DNA of 34,021 nucleotides from Flavobacterium sp. (GTDB lineage Bacteria > Bacteroidota > Bacteroidia > Flavobacteriales > Flavobacteriaceae), in NCBI GenBank assembly GCA_030145825.1, contig JAIXHM010000009.1:1-34021 (forward strand), written 5' to 3'. This document shows positions 1-7,165 of the stretch, in pieces. Position numbers and translations under genes: made by a program. Each line of letters starts with the position of its first letter. Position 1 is the stretch's first letter. A model generated the notes under the pieces. That model did not search any database. It worked only from the letters and a program-made list of their open reading frames with translations, and was not told the origin of the DNA.

Positions 1-158
1 TTTACATCAGTTGATGCGCCTATGGAAGTATTTTGCCAAAAAACATTGGCACCTAATAAAGGTTGGTTGTTAGTGTCTACTACTTTTCCTTTTACGATAT
101 CTTGAGCATTTACAAAAAATGCCATAAAAAATAGCAACACACTTAATGTATGTTTCAT
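1..158 (-). CDS. TonB-dependent receptor-like outer-membrane protein, N-terminal fragment
   Basis: Only the first 52 codons are inside the window; the gene runs off the left edge. The visible part begins with a signal peptide (MKHTLSVLLFFMAFFVNA, probable cut before QD) followed by VKGKVVDTNNQPLLGANVFW, which is the start of a carboxypeptidase-regulatory-like beta-sandwich. In Bacteroidetes this arrangement is typical at the N-terminus of TonB-dependent receptors, which import metal chelates or polymers across the outer membrane, so that is the inferred product. The ATG lies 50 bases after the stop of the HYC_CC_PP gene on the same strand, suggesting co-transcription. It could also be another surface protein with the same sandwich domain, since plug and barrel are not visible. 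Confidence 0.7.
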   Translation of the reverse strand, partial: MKHTLSVLLFFMAFFVNAQDIVKGKVVDTNNQPLLGANVFWQNTSIGASTDV

Positions 159-208
159 AAATAATTTTTTAATGTTCAATAAGATTTTACTCTGAGTACA
201 TTAAAAAA

Positions 209-610
209 TTATGCGTAAAAAACGAGTTGGCAGTATAATTTATAAAGTGGTGGCGAATTAGATTCGCAATAGTTTTCAATTAATTTTTGGTTATCAATTG
301 AAACTGTTTGTTTTTGAAAATTAAAATCTAATTGTTCAACTGGAACAAACTGCTGCAAATCTAAACTTAGAGATTTTACAACAACATTATCTGATTTTTT
401 TTCAGTTTTTATCGAAGTCTCTGAACAACATTTTTTATGACTGTCGGCTTTTGCGTAACAATTTCCTTCATCATCATTACAAGAATCTCCTTCTGGATAA
501 CCAAGAGTTATTGAAGCAATTCTATCATGACAATAATGAATATTGACTGCCAAACCAAAATTGGAAATCAATATAAAAAAGGATAATATAAAACCTGTTA
601 TCTTGTTCAT
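209..610 (-). CDS. HYC_CC_PP family small secreted cysteine-rich protein
   Basis: This 133-residue protein carries an N-terminal hydrophobic segment (residues 6-22) followed by the three hallmarks that name the HYC_CC_PP family: HYC at 25-27, CC at 61-62 and PP at 120-121, ending in the aromatic tail LYKLYCQLVFYA. There are seven cysteines (27, 44, 51, 61, 62, 115, 127), compatible with metal binding or disulfides outside the cytoplasm. The family is known from Bacteroidetes, and I recall it beside TonB receptors and metal-handling genes; a receptor-like gene indeed follows 50 bases downstream here. The biochemical role is unknown. I chose the ATG at 610 over an upstream in-frame TTG at 622 because the promoter element at 620-627 covers that TTG. 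Confidence 0.8.
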   Translation of the reverse strand: MNKITGFILSFFILISNFGLAVNIHYCHDRIASITLGYPEGDSCNDDEGNCYAKADSHKKCCSETSIKTEKKSDNVVVKSLSLDLQQFVPVEQLDFNFQKQTVSIDNQKLIENYCESNSPPLYKLYCQLVFYA

Positions 611-619
611 TTCGAATTG

Positions 620-627
620 CAAAGTTA
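620..627 (-). promoter_or_regulatory. Promoter -7 element of the HYC_CC_PP gene
   Basis: Read on the minus strand this is TAACTTTG, an exact match to the Bacteroidetes -7 consensus TAnnTTTG. It ends 9 bases before the ATG at 610, so the transcript would have only a very short leader. I see no convincing -33 TTG at the usual distance. Confidence 0.5.
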
Positions 628-658
628 AGAATATAACCAGAAAAAAAGTTAAAAAATT

Positions 659-2014
659 TTAAATTTCTAAAGTTTGATTTAAACTTGGAACTAAACATTC
701 ATAATTATAAACCTCTTCAATTTTTTGTTTCAAACCTTTTGAAGCTTCTTTTTCGCCATGAACTAAAAATATTTTTTGAGGTTTTTCTTCCAAATCGGAC
801 AACCAATTAATTAAATCTTTTTGATCGCCATGAGCCGATAATCCTTCAATTAAAAAAACAGAAGCTTTAACTTGATAATATTTTCCATACATTTTAATTT
901 CCTGTTCTCCTTCTAACAATTTTCTCCCTCGAGTTCCTTCCGCTTGATAACCTACTAACAAAATCATATTTTCAGGTTTATCGATATAACGTTCTAAATA
1001 AGAAAGTACTCTTCCGCCAGTTACCATTCCGCTTGCAGCAATTACAACTTTTGGTCTTTTATCATAAATTGCTTCAATAGTGTCTTTATAATCAGAAATT
1101 AACGTAAACATTCTACACATTTCTTCACATTCATGAGGCGTTAATCGATGCCATTTTGGGTTTTCAAGAAACAAATGCAGCACATCAATTCCCATTGGTG
1201 TATCAATTATATAAGGAATATTTGGAATTCTATCTTCTTTTTTAAGTTGCCAAAGCAAAAACATCATGGTTTGTACTCGTTCCACTGCAAAACTTGGAAT
1301 GATAACATTTCCACCTCGTTGAAAAGTATTGTTGATGAATAATTCTAAATCTTGCAACGATTTATTTTCTGGGTGAACTCTGTTTCCGTATGTACTTTCT
1401 AAAAAAATATAATCGGCTTGTTTTGGTTTTATAGGAGGAAACAACAATACATCATCATCTTGACCCACATCTCCAGAAAAAACAAGTTTTTTTTCTTCAA
1501 TACTTAACAAAATGGAACAAGCTCCTAAAATATGTGATGCATAAAAAAAATTAAACGAAACAGAATCGGACAACTTAATTACCTCATTAGGATTAACCGA
1601 TTTTAATAACGGAAATACTTTTTCTGCATCGGCAACTGTATATAAAGGTTCAGCTGGATCATGCTTTGAATAATGTTCCTTATTTGCCCTTTCGGCTTCT
1701 TCTTCCTGAATTTTAGCACTATCTAATAAAATCAACTTGGTAATTTCTTTTGTGGGAGCAGTACAAAATATTTTTCCTTCAAAACCGTATTTTACTAATA
1801 ATGGTAACCAACCGCAATGATCTAAATGTCCGTGCGTAAGAATTACAAAATCGATTAAACTAACATCAAATGGTAAAGGCTCTCTATTTAACAATCGCAA
1901 TTCTTTTAAACCTTGAAACAAGCCACAATCTATCATTACATTAATTTCATTGCATTCTATTAATGTTTTAGAACCTGTAACGGTTTCTGTTCCTCCAAAA
2001 AAGTGAATTTTCAT
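659..2014 (-). CDS. Beta-CASP metallo-beta-lactamase fold nuclease (RNA specificity factor type)
   Basis: This 451-residue protein is a CPSF73/RNase J-like zinc hydrolase with a beta-CASP insert. The metallo-beta-lactamase motifs are all visible: HGHLDH at 61-66, His161 in ASHILG, Asp182 in SGDVG, and the beta-CASP motifs at Glu206 (ESTYGN), His395 (GLSAHGD) and His419 (LVHGEKEA). The substrate-binding loop SGMVTGGR at 328-335 is also typical. By family knowledge it is probably a cytoplasmic endo- or exonuclease acting on RNA, though DNA-acting members exist. No KH or RNase J C-terminal domain is present. The start lies 2 bases after the stop of the ATP-cone nuclease gene, so the two are almost certainly co-expressed and may be translationally coupled. 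Substrate is unknown. Confidence 0.85.
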   Translation of the reverse strand: MKIHFFGGTETVTGSKTLIECNEINVMIDCGLFQGLKELRLLNREPLPFDVSLIDFVILTHGHLDHCGWLPLLVKYGFEGKIFCTAPTKEITKLILLDSAKIQEEEAERANKEHYSKHDPAEPLYTVADAEKVFPLLKSVNPNEVIKLSDSVSFNFFYASHILGACSILLSIEEKKLVFSGDVGQDDDVLLFPPIKPKQADYIFLESTYGNRVHPENKSLQDLELFINNTFQRGGNVIIPSFAVERVQTMMFLLWQLKKEDRIPNIPYIIDTPMGIDVLHLFLENPKWHRLTPHECEEMCRMFTLISDYKDTIEAIYDKRPKVVIAASGMVTGGRVLSYLERYIDKPENMILLVGYQAEGTRGRKLLEGEQEIKMYGKYYQVKASVFLIEGLSAHGDQKDLINWLSDLEEKPQKIFLVHGEKEASKGLKQKIEEVYNYECLVPSLNQTLEI

Positions 2015-2016
2015 AC

Positions 2017-2844
2017 CTAGTTATTTAAAAGTTGGTGACATTCATTTAATACTTTTTTCAATCGGTTTTGACTCAGTTTTAAATTGGTTTTACTTTTTCC
2101 AAAATGAATAAAATCGTAAACTGTTAAAATATCTTCAAGAAGAAGTATTTCTTTTTCCGCTTGAGTTATTGTTGTTAAACAAGTTATAGGAAAAACTCGG
2201 TAATGTGTAATGATATCTTTTATACTATTACCTTCTGGATAATTCCAACTCAATAAATTTAAACCGCTACAAACTCCAAATTTTACAGCGTCTTCTGTAA
2301 ATTTATTATTAGTTACAATCCAACATTTTGTAAACTGTTGATTAGATGAAAAGAAATTGAAGTCTCTGTTCCTTAAATCATTAAATCTGGACAAAATATA
2401 CATCGGAACTTTCACATCGGTTTTGGTTTCTTGACTTCCATGAAATTTACATTCTATCATAGCCAAATGCATGTCTTTTTGAACAATTACATCGAGTTCA
2501 TGGGAAACGCATTTTCCTTCTACAATTAAATTTGTTTTAGTTGAATAACCTTGTAATTCAAAAATCCTAGCGATAAATTTTTCAAAATAAAATCCGGCTG
2601 GACCTAAAAGTTGGATGCCTTTTTTTAAGTTATATCGAGCTGCATTCGAGTTTGATTTTGTCCTAAGTTTTTGAAAAGCCAACTTAAAAATTTGTTTTGA
2701 TGTTGCTCCGTCATGAATTTTTGGTTCAATTTCCGAAACTATATCATTGGCTAATTCATTATTAGCGCCAGAATTTATAAGTGATCTAATTAATTTTTGC
2801 CGGTCAAAACTAACCCATTCACCCGATTGTTTTTTAATTTTCAT
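2017..2844 (-). CDS. ATP-cone domain fused to a PD-(D/E)XK (Mrr-like) endonuclease
   Basis: This 275-residue protein begins with an ATP-cone (about residues 1-80; KKQSGEWVSFDRQKLIRSL is its usual opening), the nucleotide-sensing module known from NrdR and ribonucleotide reductase. It continues with a restriction-endonuclease-like fold: the helix GFYFEKFIARIFELQGY at 84-100, then HELDVIV at 115-121 (Asp118) and MIECK at 129-133 (Glu131, Lys133), giving a complete D-ExK active site. The C-terminal 55 residues are a charged helical region. I infer a nucleotide-regulated nuclease. The gene sits 2 bases upstream of the beta-CASP nuclease gene and 32 bases after the XrtF partner gene. Biological role is not known to me; defence, repair or RNA decay are all possible. 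Confidence 0.82.
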   Translation of the reverse strand: MKIKKQSGEWVSFDRQKLIRSLINSGANNELANDIVSEIEPKIHDGATSKQIFKLAFQKLRTKSNSNAARYNLKKGIQLLGPAGFYFEKFIARIFELQGYSTKTNLIVEGKCVSHELDVIVQKDMHLAMIECKFHGSQETKTDVKVPMYILSRFNDLRNRDFNFFSSNQQFTKCWIVTNNKFTEDAVKFGVCSGLNLLSWNYPEGNSIKDIITHYRVFPITCLTTITQAEKEILLLEDILTVYDFIHFGKSKTNLKLSQNRLKKVLNECHQLLNN

Positions 2845-2876
2845 GTTATAAAACTATAACACTAATTTACGAAAAA

Positions 2877-3314
2877 TTATGGATTAAGTTTTTGATAATA
2901 AAAAGCAGGAATAAAAAGAATTAATAAAAGAGGTTGAATAAGAAATCTTCTAGTGTAAAAAAGAAGCATATAATCTTTAAAAAAATATAACTCGATTGCA
3001 AAAAGCACTATTAACACTACAAAGAGAATGATATACAACAAAACAGACAACCTTGTTAATTGCCTATTATTAAATAAAAATTGAATAATAGCAACTGAAA
3101 TAGCTGAATTTAATGTATATCTAAAAAAAAAATTAAGAAATAGTTTTCTCGTATTGTAATTTGGTAATAATTCGTTTTGAAATTCCGATTTAAAAAAAGA
3201 TAAAAAAGGATCGTAAAAAATTTTATCTTCCAAAAAACGTATCGCTATTAAAAATGTTACCAGTATTCCCAGTATGACGATTTGATTTTTATTCTTCAAT
3301 ATTTGTTTTTGCAT
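2877..3314 (-). CDS. Exosortase F system-associated membrane protein
   Basis: This 145-residue protein is mostly membrane-embedded: hydrophobic stretches lie near residues 12-26, 67-83, 90-110 and 125-140. The segment NYNTRKLFLNFFFRYTLNS with LFYTRRFLIQPLL near the end resembles the family described as the conserved neighbour of flavobacterial XrtF. Its start overlaps the end of xrtF by 26 bases, so expression is tightly coupled. No catalytic residues are evident; it is probably an inner-membrane partner or stability factor of the exosortase. Identification rests on position plus sequence flavour, so the family name is a good but unverified call. Confidence 0.75.
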   Translation of the reverse strand: MQKQILKNKNQIVILGILVTFLIAIRFLEDKIFYDPFLSFFKSEFQNELLPNYNTRKLFLNFFFRYTLNSAISVAIIQFLFNNRQLTRLSVLLYIILFVVLIVLFAIELYFFKDYMLLFYTRRFLIQPLLLILFIPAFYYQKLNP

Positions 3315-3846
3315 AAGTCGAAAATTTAGTTACCCATAAAACCCATAAAATAAAAACTACACCATATATAAACAAAGGAAAAATTGTTCCATGTAATAGT
3401 TTTTCATAATGAGGATAGTAGAATAATGCATAGGTAAGCAATATTATTCTAACTATATTCAGCATATATATTAATAAAGAACCAATAATTATAAACAAAA
3501 ATGCTCTCTGAAATTTATTGGAAAATGCAAAAACAAATGCTGAAAATAAAATAATTACACTTACAGCATTACAACCTTCTACAATACGAGACACATATTT
3601 ACCATTGTAAATTATTTTCATCGATGGTTCAAATTCGTGATGAAATGTTTGTGCATTAACTCCAAAAAAATTTAAAACTGAAACGGTTTGATGTGCAACG
3701 TTTTCAGAAATAAAATCTATTTCAAATTTAGAAACATCATATTGATTTAAATAAACTTTATAGGCTAATGCAAAAATTATGTAAAAGACTAAAAACTTAA
3801 ATAAAAAAACAAAGAAAAGTTTATGTTGGTTTATAACAGCTTTCAA
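3289..3846 (-). CDS. xrtF: Exosortase XrtF (transmembrane cysteine protease/transpeptidase family)
   Basis: This 185-residue protein has several membrane segments and the exosortase catalytic triad: Cys92 in IVEGCNAVSV, Arg133 in LNIVRII and His152 in LLHGTIFP. Exosortases are inner-membrane enzymes that cleave C-terminal sorting tails such as PEP-CTERM and pass the protein on to the surface or a glycan. Its length and the partner gene behind it fit the flavobacterial XrtF subfamily. No sorting-signal protein is visible in the window. The start is a TTG: there is no in-frame ATG before residue 76, and a promoter element lies 17 bases upstream. It is divergent from the GAF gene. Confidence 0.88.
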   Translation of the reverse strand: MKAVINQHKLFFVFLFKFLVFYIIFALAYKVYLNQYDVSKFEIDFISENVAHQTVSVLNFFGVNAQTFHHEFEPSMKIIYNGKYVSRIVEGCNAVSVIILFSAFVFAFSNKFQRAFLFIIIGSLLIYMLNIVRIILLTYALFYYPHYEKLLHGTIFPLFIYGVVFILWVLWVTKFSTYAKTNIEE

Positions 3847-3862
3847 AAGAGAGAATTTTTAA

Positions 3863-3890
3863 CAAAAATATATAATTAACATTATTGCAA
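3863..3890 (-). promoter_or_regulatory. Promoter of xrtF
   Basis: On the minus strand a -7 element TATTTTTG (3863-3870) lies 17 bases downstream of a -33 TTG (3888-3890), within the spacing reported for Bacteroidetes sigma-A promoters. It is back to back with the promoter of the GAF gene, with the two -7 elements only 26 bases apart. Confidence 0.55.
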
Positions 3891-3896
3891 TATAAA

Positions 3897-3904
3897 TATT
3901 TTTG
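3897..3904 (+). promoter_or_regulatory. Promoter -7 element of the GAF-domain gene
   Basis: TATTTTTG matches TAnnTTTG exactly and is followed by the CA that often comes next in these promoters. It lies 13 bases before the ATG at 3918. A -33 element at canonical distance is not evident. Confidence 0.5.
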
Positions 3905-3917
3905 CAAAAAAAAGAAC

Positions 3918-4370
3918 ATGAGCTTCGAAAATTTAAAACCAGAAATACAATCAATAGTTTCATCTAACTTGGAAAGAGATGAAAAACTACTAGAAATTTG
4001 TAAATTATTAAACAAAGAAATTAGTTATTACAACTGGGTGGGTTTCTATTTTGCAAATCACGAGACTAAAACATTACATTTAGGTCCATATGTTGGAGCT
4101 GAAACCGATCATACAGTAATTCCATTTGGAAAAGGAATTTGCGGACAAGTCGCTGAATCGAACCAAAATTTTGTAGTTCCGGATGTAAAAGCACAAGATA
4201 ATTACATAGCATGTAGTTTTACAGTAAAATCAGAAATTGTGATTCCTTTGTTCGTAAATGGCAAAAATATTGGTCAAATCGATATAGATTCTCATGAAAT
4301 CGACCCATTCACTGAAGCAGACGAACGCTTTTTAGAGTTTGTAAATGAAGAAGTTGCGAAGTTATTTTAG
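3918..4370 (+). CDS. GAF-domain protein, free methionine-R-sulfoxide reductase-like
   Basis: The 150-residue product is one GAF domain of the fRMsr (MsrC/YebR) type, which reduces free methionine-R-sulfoxide in the cytoplasm. Family features are WVGFYF at 40-45, GKGICGQVAES at 71-81, DNYIAC at 94-99, SEIVIPLF at 105-112 and IGQIDIDS at 118-125. Two of the three family cysteines are present (Cys75 and Cys99); the first one, which in E. coli pairs in the resolving disulfide, is replaced within the segment GAETDHTVIPF. Catalysis may therefore use only Cys75/Cys99 or be lost. I start at the ATG at 3918; an upstream TTG would overlap the promoter. It is divergent from xrtF and upstream of rpsO. 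Confidence 0.8.
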   Translation: MSFENLKPEIQSIVSSNLERDEKLLEICKLLNKEISYYNWVGFYFANHETKTLHLGPYVGAETDHTVIPFGKGICGQVAESNQNFVVPDVKAQDNYIACSFTVKSEIVIPLFVNGKNIGQIDIDSHEIDPFTEADERFLEFVNEEVAKLF

Positions 4371-4377
4371 AAACTAG

Positions 4378-4408
4378 TTTGTATAATAGAAAAATAAAAC
4401 TATCTTTG
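4378..4408 (+). promoter_or_regulatory. Promoter of rpsO
   Basis: This is the best promoter in the window: TTTG (4378-4381), a 19-base spacer and TATCTTTG (4401-4408), matching both Bacteroidetes consensus elements exactly. It begins 8 bases after the stop codon of the GAF gene, so rpsO has its own strong transcription start. Confidence 0.75.
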
Positions 4409-4416
4409 CACCCAAG

Positions 4417-4431
4417 TTGAGAAAATCTCAA
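4417..4431 (+). promoter_or_regulatory. Small hairpin in the rpsO leader
   Basis: TTGAGA and TCTCAA (4417-4422 and 4426-4431) form a perfect 6-bp stem with a 3-base loop at the very 5' end of the predicted rpsO mRNA. It could protect the transcript or take part in S15 autoregulation, which is known in other bacteria through different structures. Function is unproven. Confidence 0.35.
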
Positions 4432-4461
4432 TCTACATAAAAATTATTAAAGAATATTGGC

Positions 4462-4731
4462 ATGTATTTAACTAAAGAAACTAAAGCTGAAATCTTCGCA
4501 AAACACGGAGGAAAAGCTGAAAACACAGGTTCTGCTGAAGGACAAATTGCATTATTTACTTTCAGAATTAACCACTTAACGCAACACTTAAAACAAAATC
4601 GTCACGATTATAACACTGAGCGTTCGTTAGTAAAATTAGTAGGTAAAAGAAAAAGTCTTTTAGACTACTTAAAAAATAAGGATATCAACAGATATCGTGA
4701 GATTATTAAAGAATTAGGTATTAGAAAATAA
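4462..4731 (+). CDS. rpsO: 30S ribosomal protein S15
   Basis: The 89-residue product is a full-length S15, the primary binding protein of the central domain of 16S rRNA in the small subunit. The family signature is clear: GSAEGQIALFTFRINHLTQH at residues 23-42, LKQNRHDYNTERSLVKLVGK (42-62 region) and LLDYLKNKDINRYREII near the end. It has its own strong promoter and a hairpin terminator, and pnp follows 138 bases later, the same rpsO-pnp order known in many bacteria. Nothing is unusual in the protein. Confidence 0.97.
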   Translation: MYLTKETKAEIFAKHGGKAENTGSAEGQIALFTFRINHLTQHLKQNRHDYNTERSLVKLVGKRKSLLDYLKNKDINRYREIIKELGIRK

Positions 4732-4737
4732 TCAACT

Positions 4738-4760
4738 AAAGGGGCTTTGTGCCCCTTTTT
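4738..4760 (+). terminator. Rho-independent terminator of rpsO
   Basis: AAAGGGGC (4738-4745) and GCCCCTTT (4751-4758) make an 8-bp stem with a 5-base loop followed by a T-run, 7 bases after the rpsO stop. It separates rpsO from pnp, though some read-through is possible because no clear promoter for pnp is seen in the following 110 bases. Confidence 0.85.
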
Positions 4761-4868
4761 GTTTACAATAAAAGACAGAAAAAAGTTTGGTTTTTCATTG
4801 GGTTTCAAACAACTAACAACAACACGCAACAACACAACTACCCTTTGTTTAATTAAGAATTCAAATTT

Positions 4869-7040
4869 ATGATTCCTAAAGTAACCCAAGAAATTATCGA
4901 TTTAGGAGATGGAAGAACTATCTCAATCGAAACAGGTAAATTAGCCAAACAAGCAGACGGTTCTGTCGTGGTTCGTATGGGCGACGCGATGTTATTAGCA
5001 ACCGCAGTATCAGCCCGTACAGCCAATCCAGGAGTAGACTTCCTACCGTTAACAGTAGATTATAGAGAAAAATTTGCTGCTGCTGGTCGTTTTCCAGGAG
5101 GCTTTTTCAAAAGAGAAGCGCGTCCTAGCGATCAAGAAGTTTTAACTATGCGTTTAGTAGACCGAGTTTTACGTCCACTTTTCCCAGATGATTATCATGC
5201 AGAAACACAAGTTATGATTCAATTAATGTCTCATGACGAAAATGTAATGCCTGATGCTTTAGCTGGTTTAGCTGCATCTGCTGCATTAGCCGTTTCTGAC
5301 ATTCCTTTCTACAATCTTATTTCTGAAGTAAGAGTAGGAAGAGTTGAAGGAAAATTAATCATTAACCCTAACCGTGAACAATTAGAACAATCAGATTTAG
5401 ACATGATGATTGGTGCTTCTAAAGATTCTGTTTGTATGGTAGAAGGTGAAATGAAAGAAATTTCTGAAGCTGAAATGATTGAAGCGATTAAATTTGCTCA
5501 CGAAGCAATTAAAGTACAAATTGTAGCTCAAGAAAAATTAAGAGCCGCTTTAGGTTCACCAGCTTATCGCGAATATGAAGGCGAATTAGAAGACGAAACT
5601 GTAAAAGCAAAAGTAAAAGCTGCAGCTTACGATAAATATTATGCAATTGCTCAAGAAGCTTCTTCTAAACAAGAAAGAGGAGAGAAATTTGCAGAAGTAA
5701 AAGAAGAAGTAAAAGCTTTATATACTGAAGAAGAATATGCTGAAAACGAAAATTTAGCAGAACTTGTTTCAAAATATAATTATAAAGTACAAAAAGAAGC
5801 TGTTCGTAATGTAATTCTTGAAAAAGGAATTCGTTTAGATGGTAGAAAAACAACAGAAATTCGCCCAATTTGGTCTGAAGTTGATTACTTACCTTCTGCT
5901 CATGGATCAGCAATATTTACACGTGGGGAAACTCAAGCTTTAGCTACAGTAACATTAGGTACTTCAAGAGAAGCTAACGTAATTGATTTACCATCAGAAC
6001 AAGGTGAAGAAAAATTCTATTTACACTATAACTTCCCTCCATTCTCAACAGGTGAAGCAAAACCATTAAGAGGAACTTCAAGAAGAGAAGTGGGACACGG
6101 AAACTTAGCGCAACGTGCACTTAAAAACATGATTCCTGCAGATTGTCCTTATACAATTCGTGTAGTTTCAGAAGTATTAGAATCAAACGGTTCTTCTTCA
6201 ATGGCTACTGTTTGTTCTGGAACATTAGCCTTAATGGACGCTGGAGTTCAAATGGTAAAACCAGTTTCTGGTATTGCTATGGGGTTAATTACAGATGGTG
6301 ATAAGTTCGCTGTATTATCAGATATTTTAGGAGACGAAGATCATTTAGGTGATATGGACTTCAAAGTAACTGGTACTGCTGATGGTATTACCGCATGTCA
6401 GATGGATATCAAAATTGAAGGATTACGTTACGATATTATGGAGCAAGCTTTAGCTCAAGCTCGTGATGGTCGTTTACATATTTTAGGAAAAATAACTGAA
6501 ACTATTGCAACACCAAATGCAAATGTTAAGCCTAAAGCTCCTAAGATTGTAATGAGTTCTATTCCTGCTAGTATGATTGGTGCATTCATTGGTCCTGGCG
6601 GAAAAAACATTCAAGAATTACAAAAAAATACTGAAACTACAATTGTTCTTAACGAAGATGGCGACAGAGGTATTGTAGAAATTTTAGGAACAAATCAAGC
6701 GGGTATTGATGCTGTGTTAGCAAAAATTGAAGCTATGATTTTCAAACCTGAAGTTGGTGAGTCATACGAAGTTAAAGTAATTAAAATGTTAGATTTTGGA
6801 GCTGTTGTAGAATACACAAAAGCACCAGGTCAAGAAGTTTTATTACACGTTTCTGAATTAGCTTGGGAAAGAACAGAAAAACCAAGCGACGTAGTTAATA
6901 TGGGTGATGTATTTATGGTAAAATATTTAGGAGTTGATCCTAAAACTAGAAAAGAAAAGGTTTCTAGAAAACAATTATTACCAAGACCACCTAGAGAGGA
7001 TAAAAAACCTCAAGAAAATAAAGAAAATCCTCAAGGTTAA
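4869..7040 (+). CDS. pnp: Polyribonucleotide nucleotidyltransferase (PNPase)
   Basis: This 723-residue enzyme degrades RNA 3' to 5' using phosphate and can add nucleotides in reverse; it forms a ring trimer in the cytoplasm. Domains in order are RNase PH 1 (about 1-230), an all-helical linker (230-315), RNase PH 2 (about 320-555), a KH domain with the GPGG loop at 575-578, and an S1 domain (about 630-700). The second RNase PH core has the phosphate-binding SNGSSSM at 439-445, the Arg pair in TSRRE at 403-407, and catalytic Asp489 and Asp495. The C-terminal tail is short and charged. The ATG is preceded by A/T-rich sequence without a Shine-Dalgarno. Ordinary full-length member. Confidence 0.97.
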   Translation: MIPKVTQEIIDLGDGRTISIETGKLAKQADGSVVVRMGDAMLLATAVSARTANPGVDFLPLTVDYREKFAAAGRFPGGFFKREARPSDQEVLTMRLVDRVLRPLFPDDYHAETQVMIQLMSHDENVMPDALAGLAASAALAVSDIPFYNLISEVRVGRVEGKLIINPNREQLEQSDLDMMIGASKDSVCMVEGEMKEISEAEMIEAIKFAHEAIKVQIVAQEKLRAALGSPAYREYEGELEDETVKAKVKAAAYDKYYAIAQEASSKQERGEKFAEVKEEVKALYTEEEYAENENLAELVSKYNYKVQKEAVRNVILEKGIRLDGRKTTEIRPIWSEVDYLPSAHGSAIFTRGETQALATVTLGTSREANVIDLPSEQGEEKFYLHYNFPPFSTGEAKPLRGTSRREVGHGNLAQRALKNMIPADCPYTIRVVSEVLESNGSSSMATVCSGTLALMDAGVQMVKPVSGIAMGLITDGDKFAVLSDILGDEDHLGDMDFKVTGTADGITACQMDIKIEGLRYDIMEQALAQARDGRLHILGKITETIATPNANVKPKAPKIVMSSIPASMIGAFIGPGGKNIQELQKNTETTIVLNEDGDRGIVEILGTNQAGIDAVLAKIEAMIFKPEVGESYEVKVIKMLDFGAVVEYTKAPGQEVLLHVSELAWERTEKPSDVVNMGDVFMVKYLGVDPKTRKEKVSRKQLLPRPPREDKKPQENKENPQG

Positions 7041-7064
7041 TTTTCATATATTAATTCAAATATT

Positions 7065-7090
7065 AAAGCTCTCATTTTATGAGAGCTTTT
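7065..7090 (+). terminator. Rho-independent terminator of pnp
   Basis: AAAGCTCTCAT (7065-7075) pairs with ATGAGAGCTTT (7079-7089) around a 3-base loop and is followed by a long T-rich run, 24 bases after the pnp stop. Confidence 0.85.
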
Positions 7091-7165
7091 TTTATTTTTT
7101 TTATATTTTTTGTAACTTTTTAGTTTCTACTTACGTATAAGAATTAAATTAGAGGGACAAATTAA

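Noticed and set aside
4665..4889. Minus-strand frame overlapping the rpsO terminator
   Set aside because: It crosses the terminator and both flanking gene ends; no promoter or conserved product.
5665..5913. Minus-strand frame of 82 codons inside pnp
   Set aside because: It is the opposite strand of a well-conserved PNPase linker; leucine- and lysine-rich low-complexity product with no homologue-like motif.
6934..7140. Plus-strand frame of 68 codons overlapping the pnp end
   Set aside because: It reads through the pnp terminator hairpin and has no recognisable protein pattern.
7101..7165. Consensus promoter before rpoD
   Set aside because: TTTTG and TA-rich pieces occur but no TAnnTTTG at an acceptable distance; I could not support a call.
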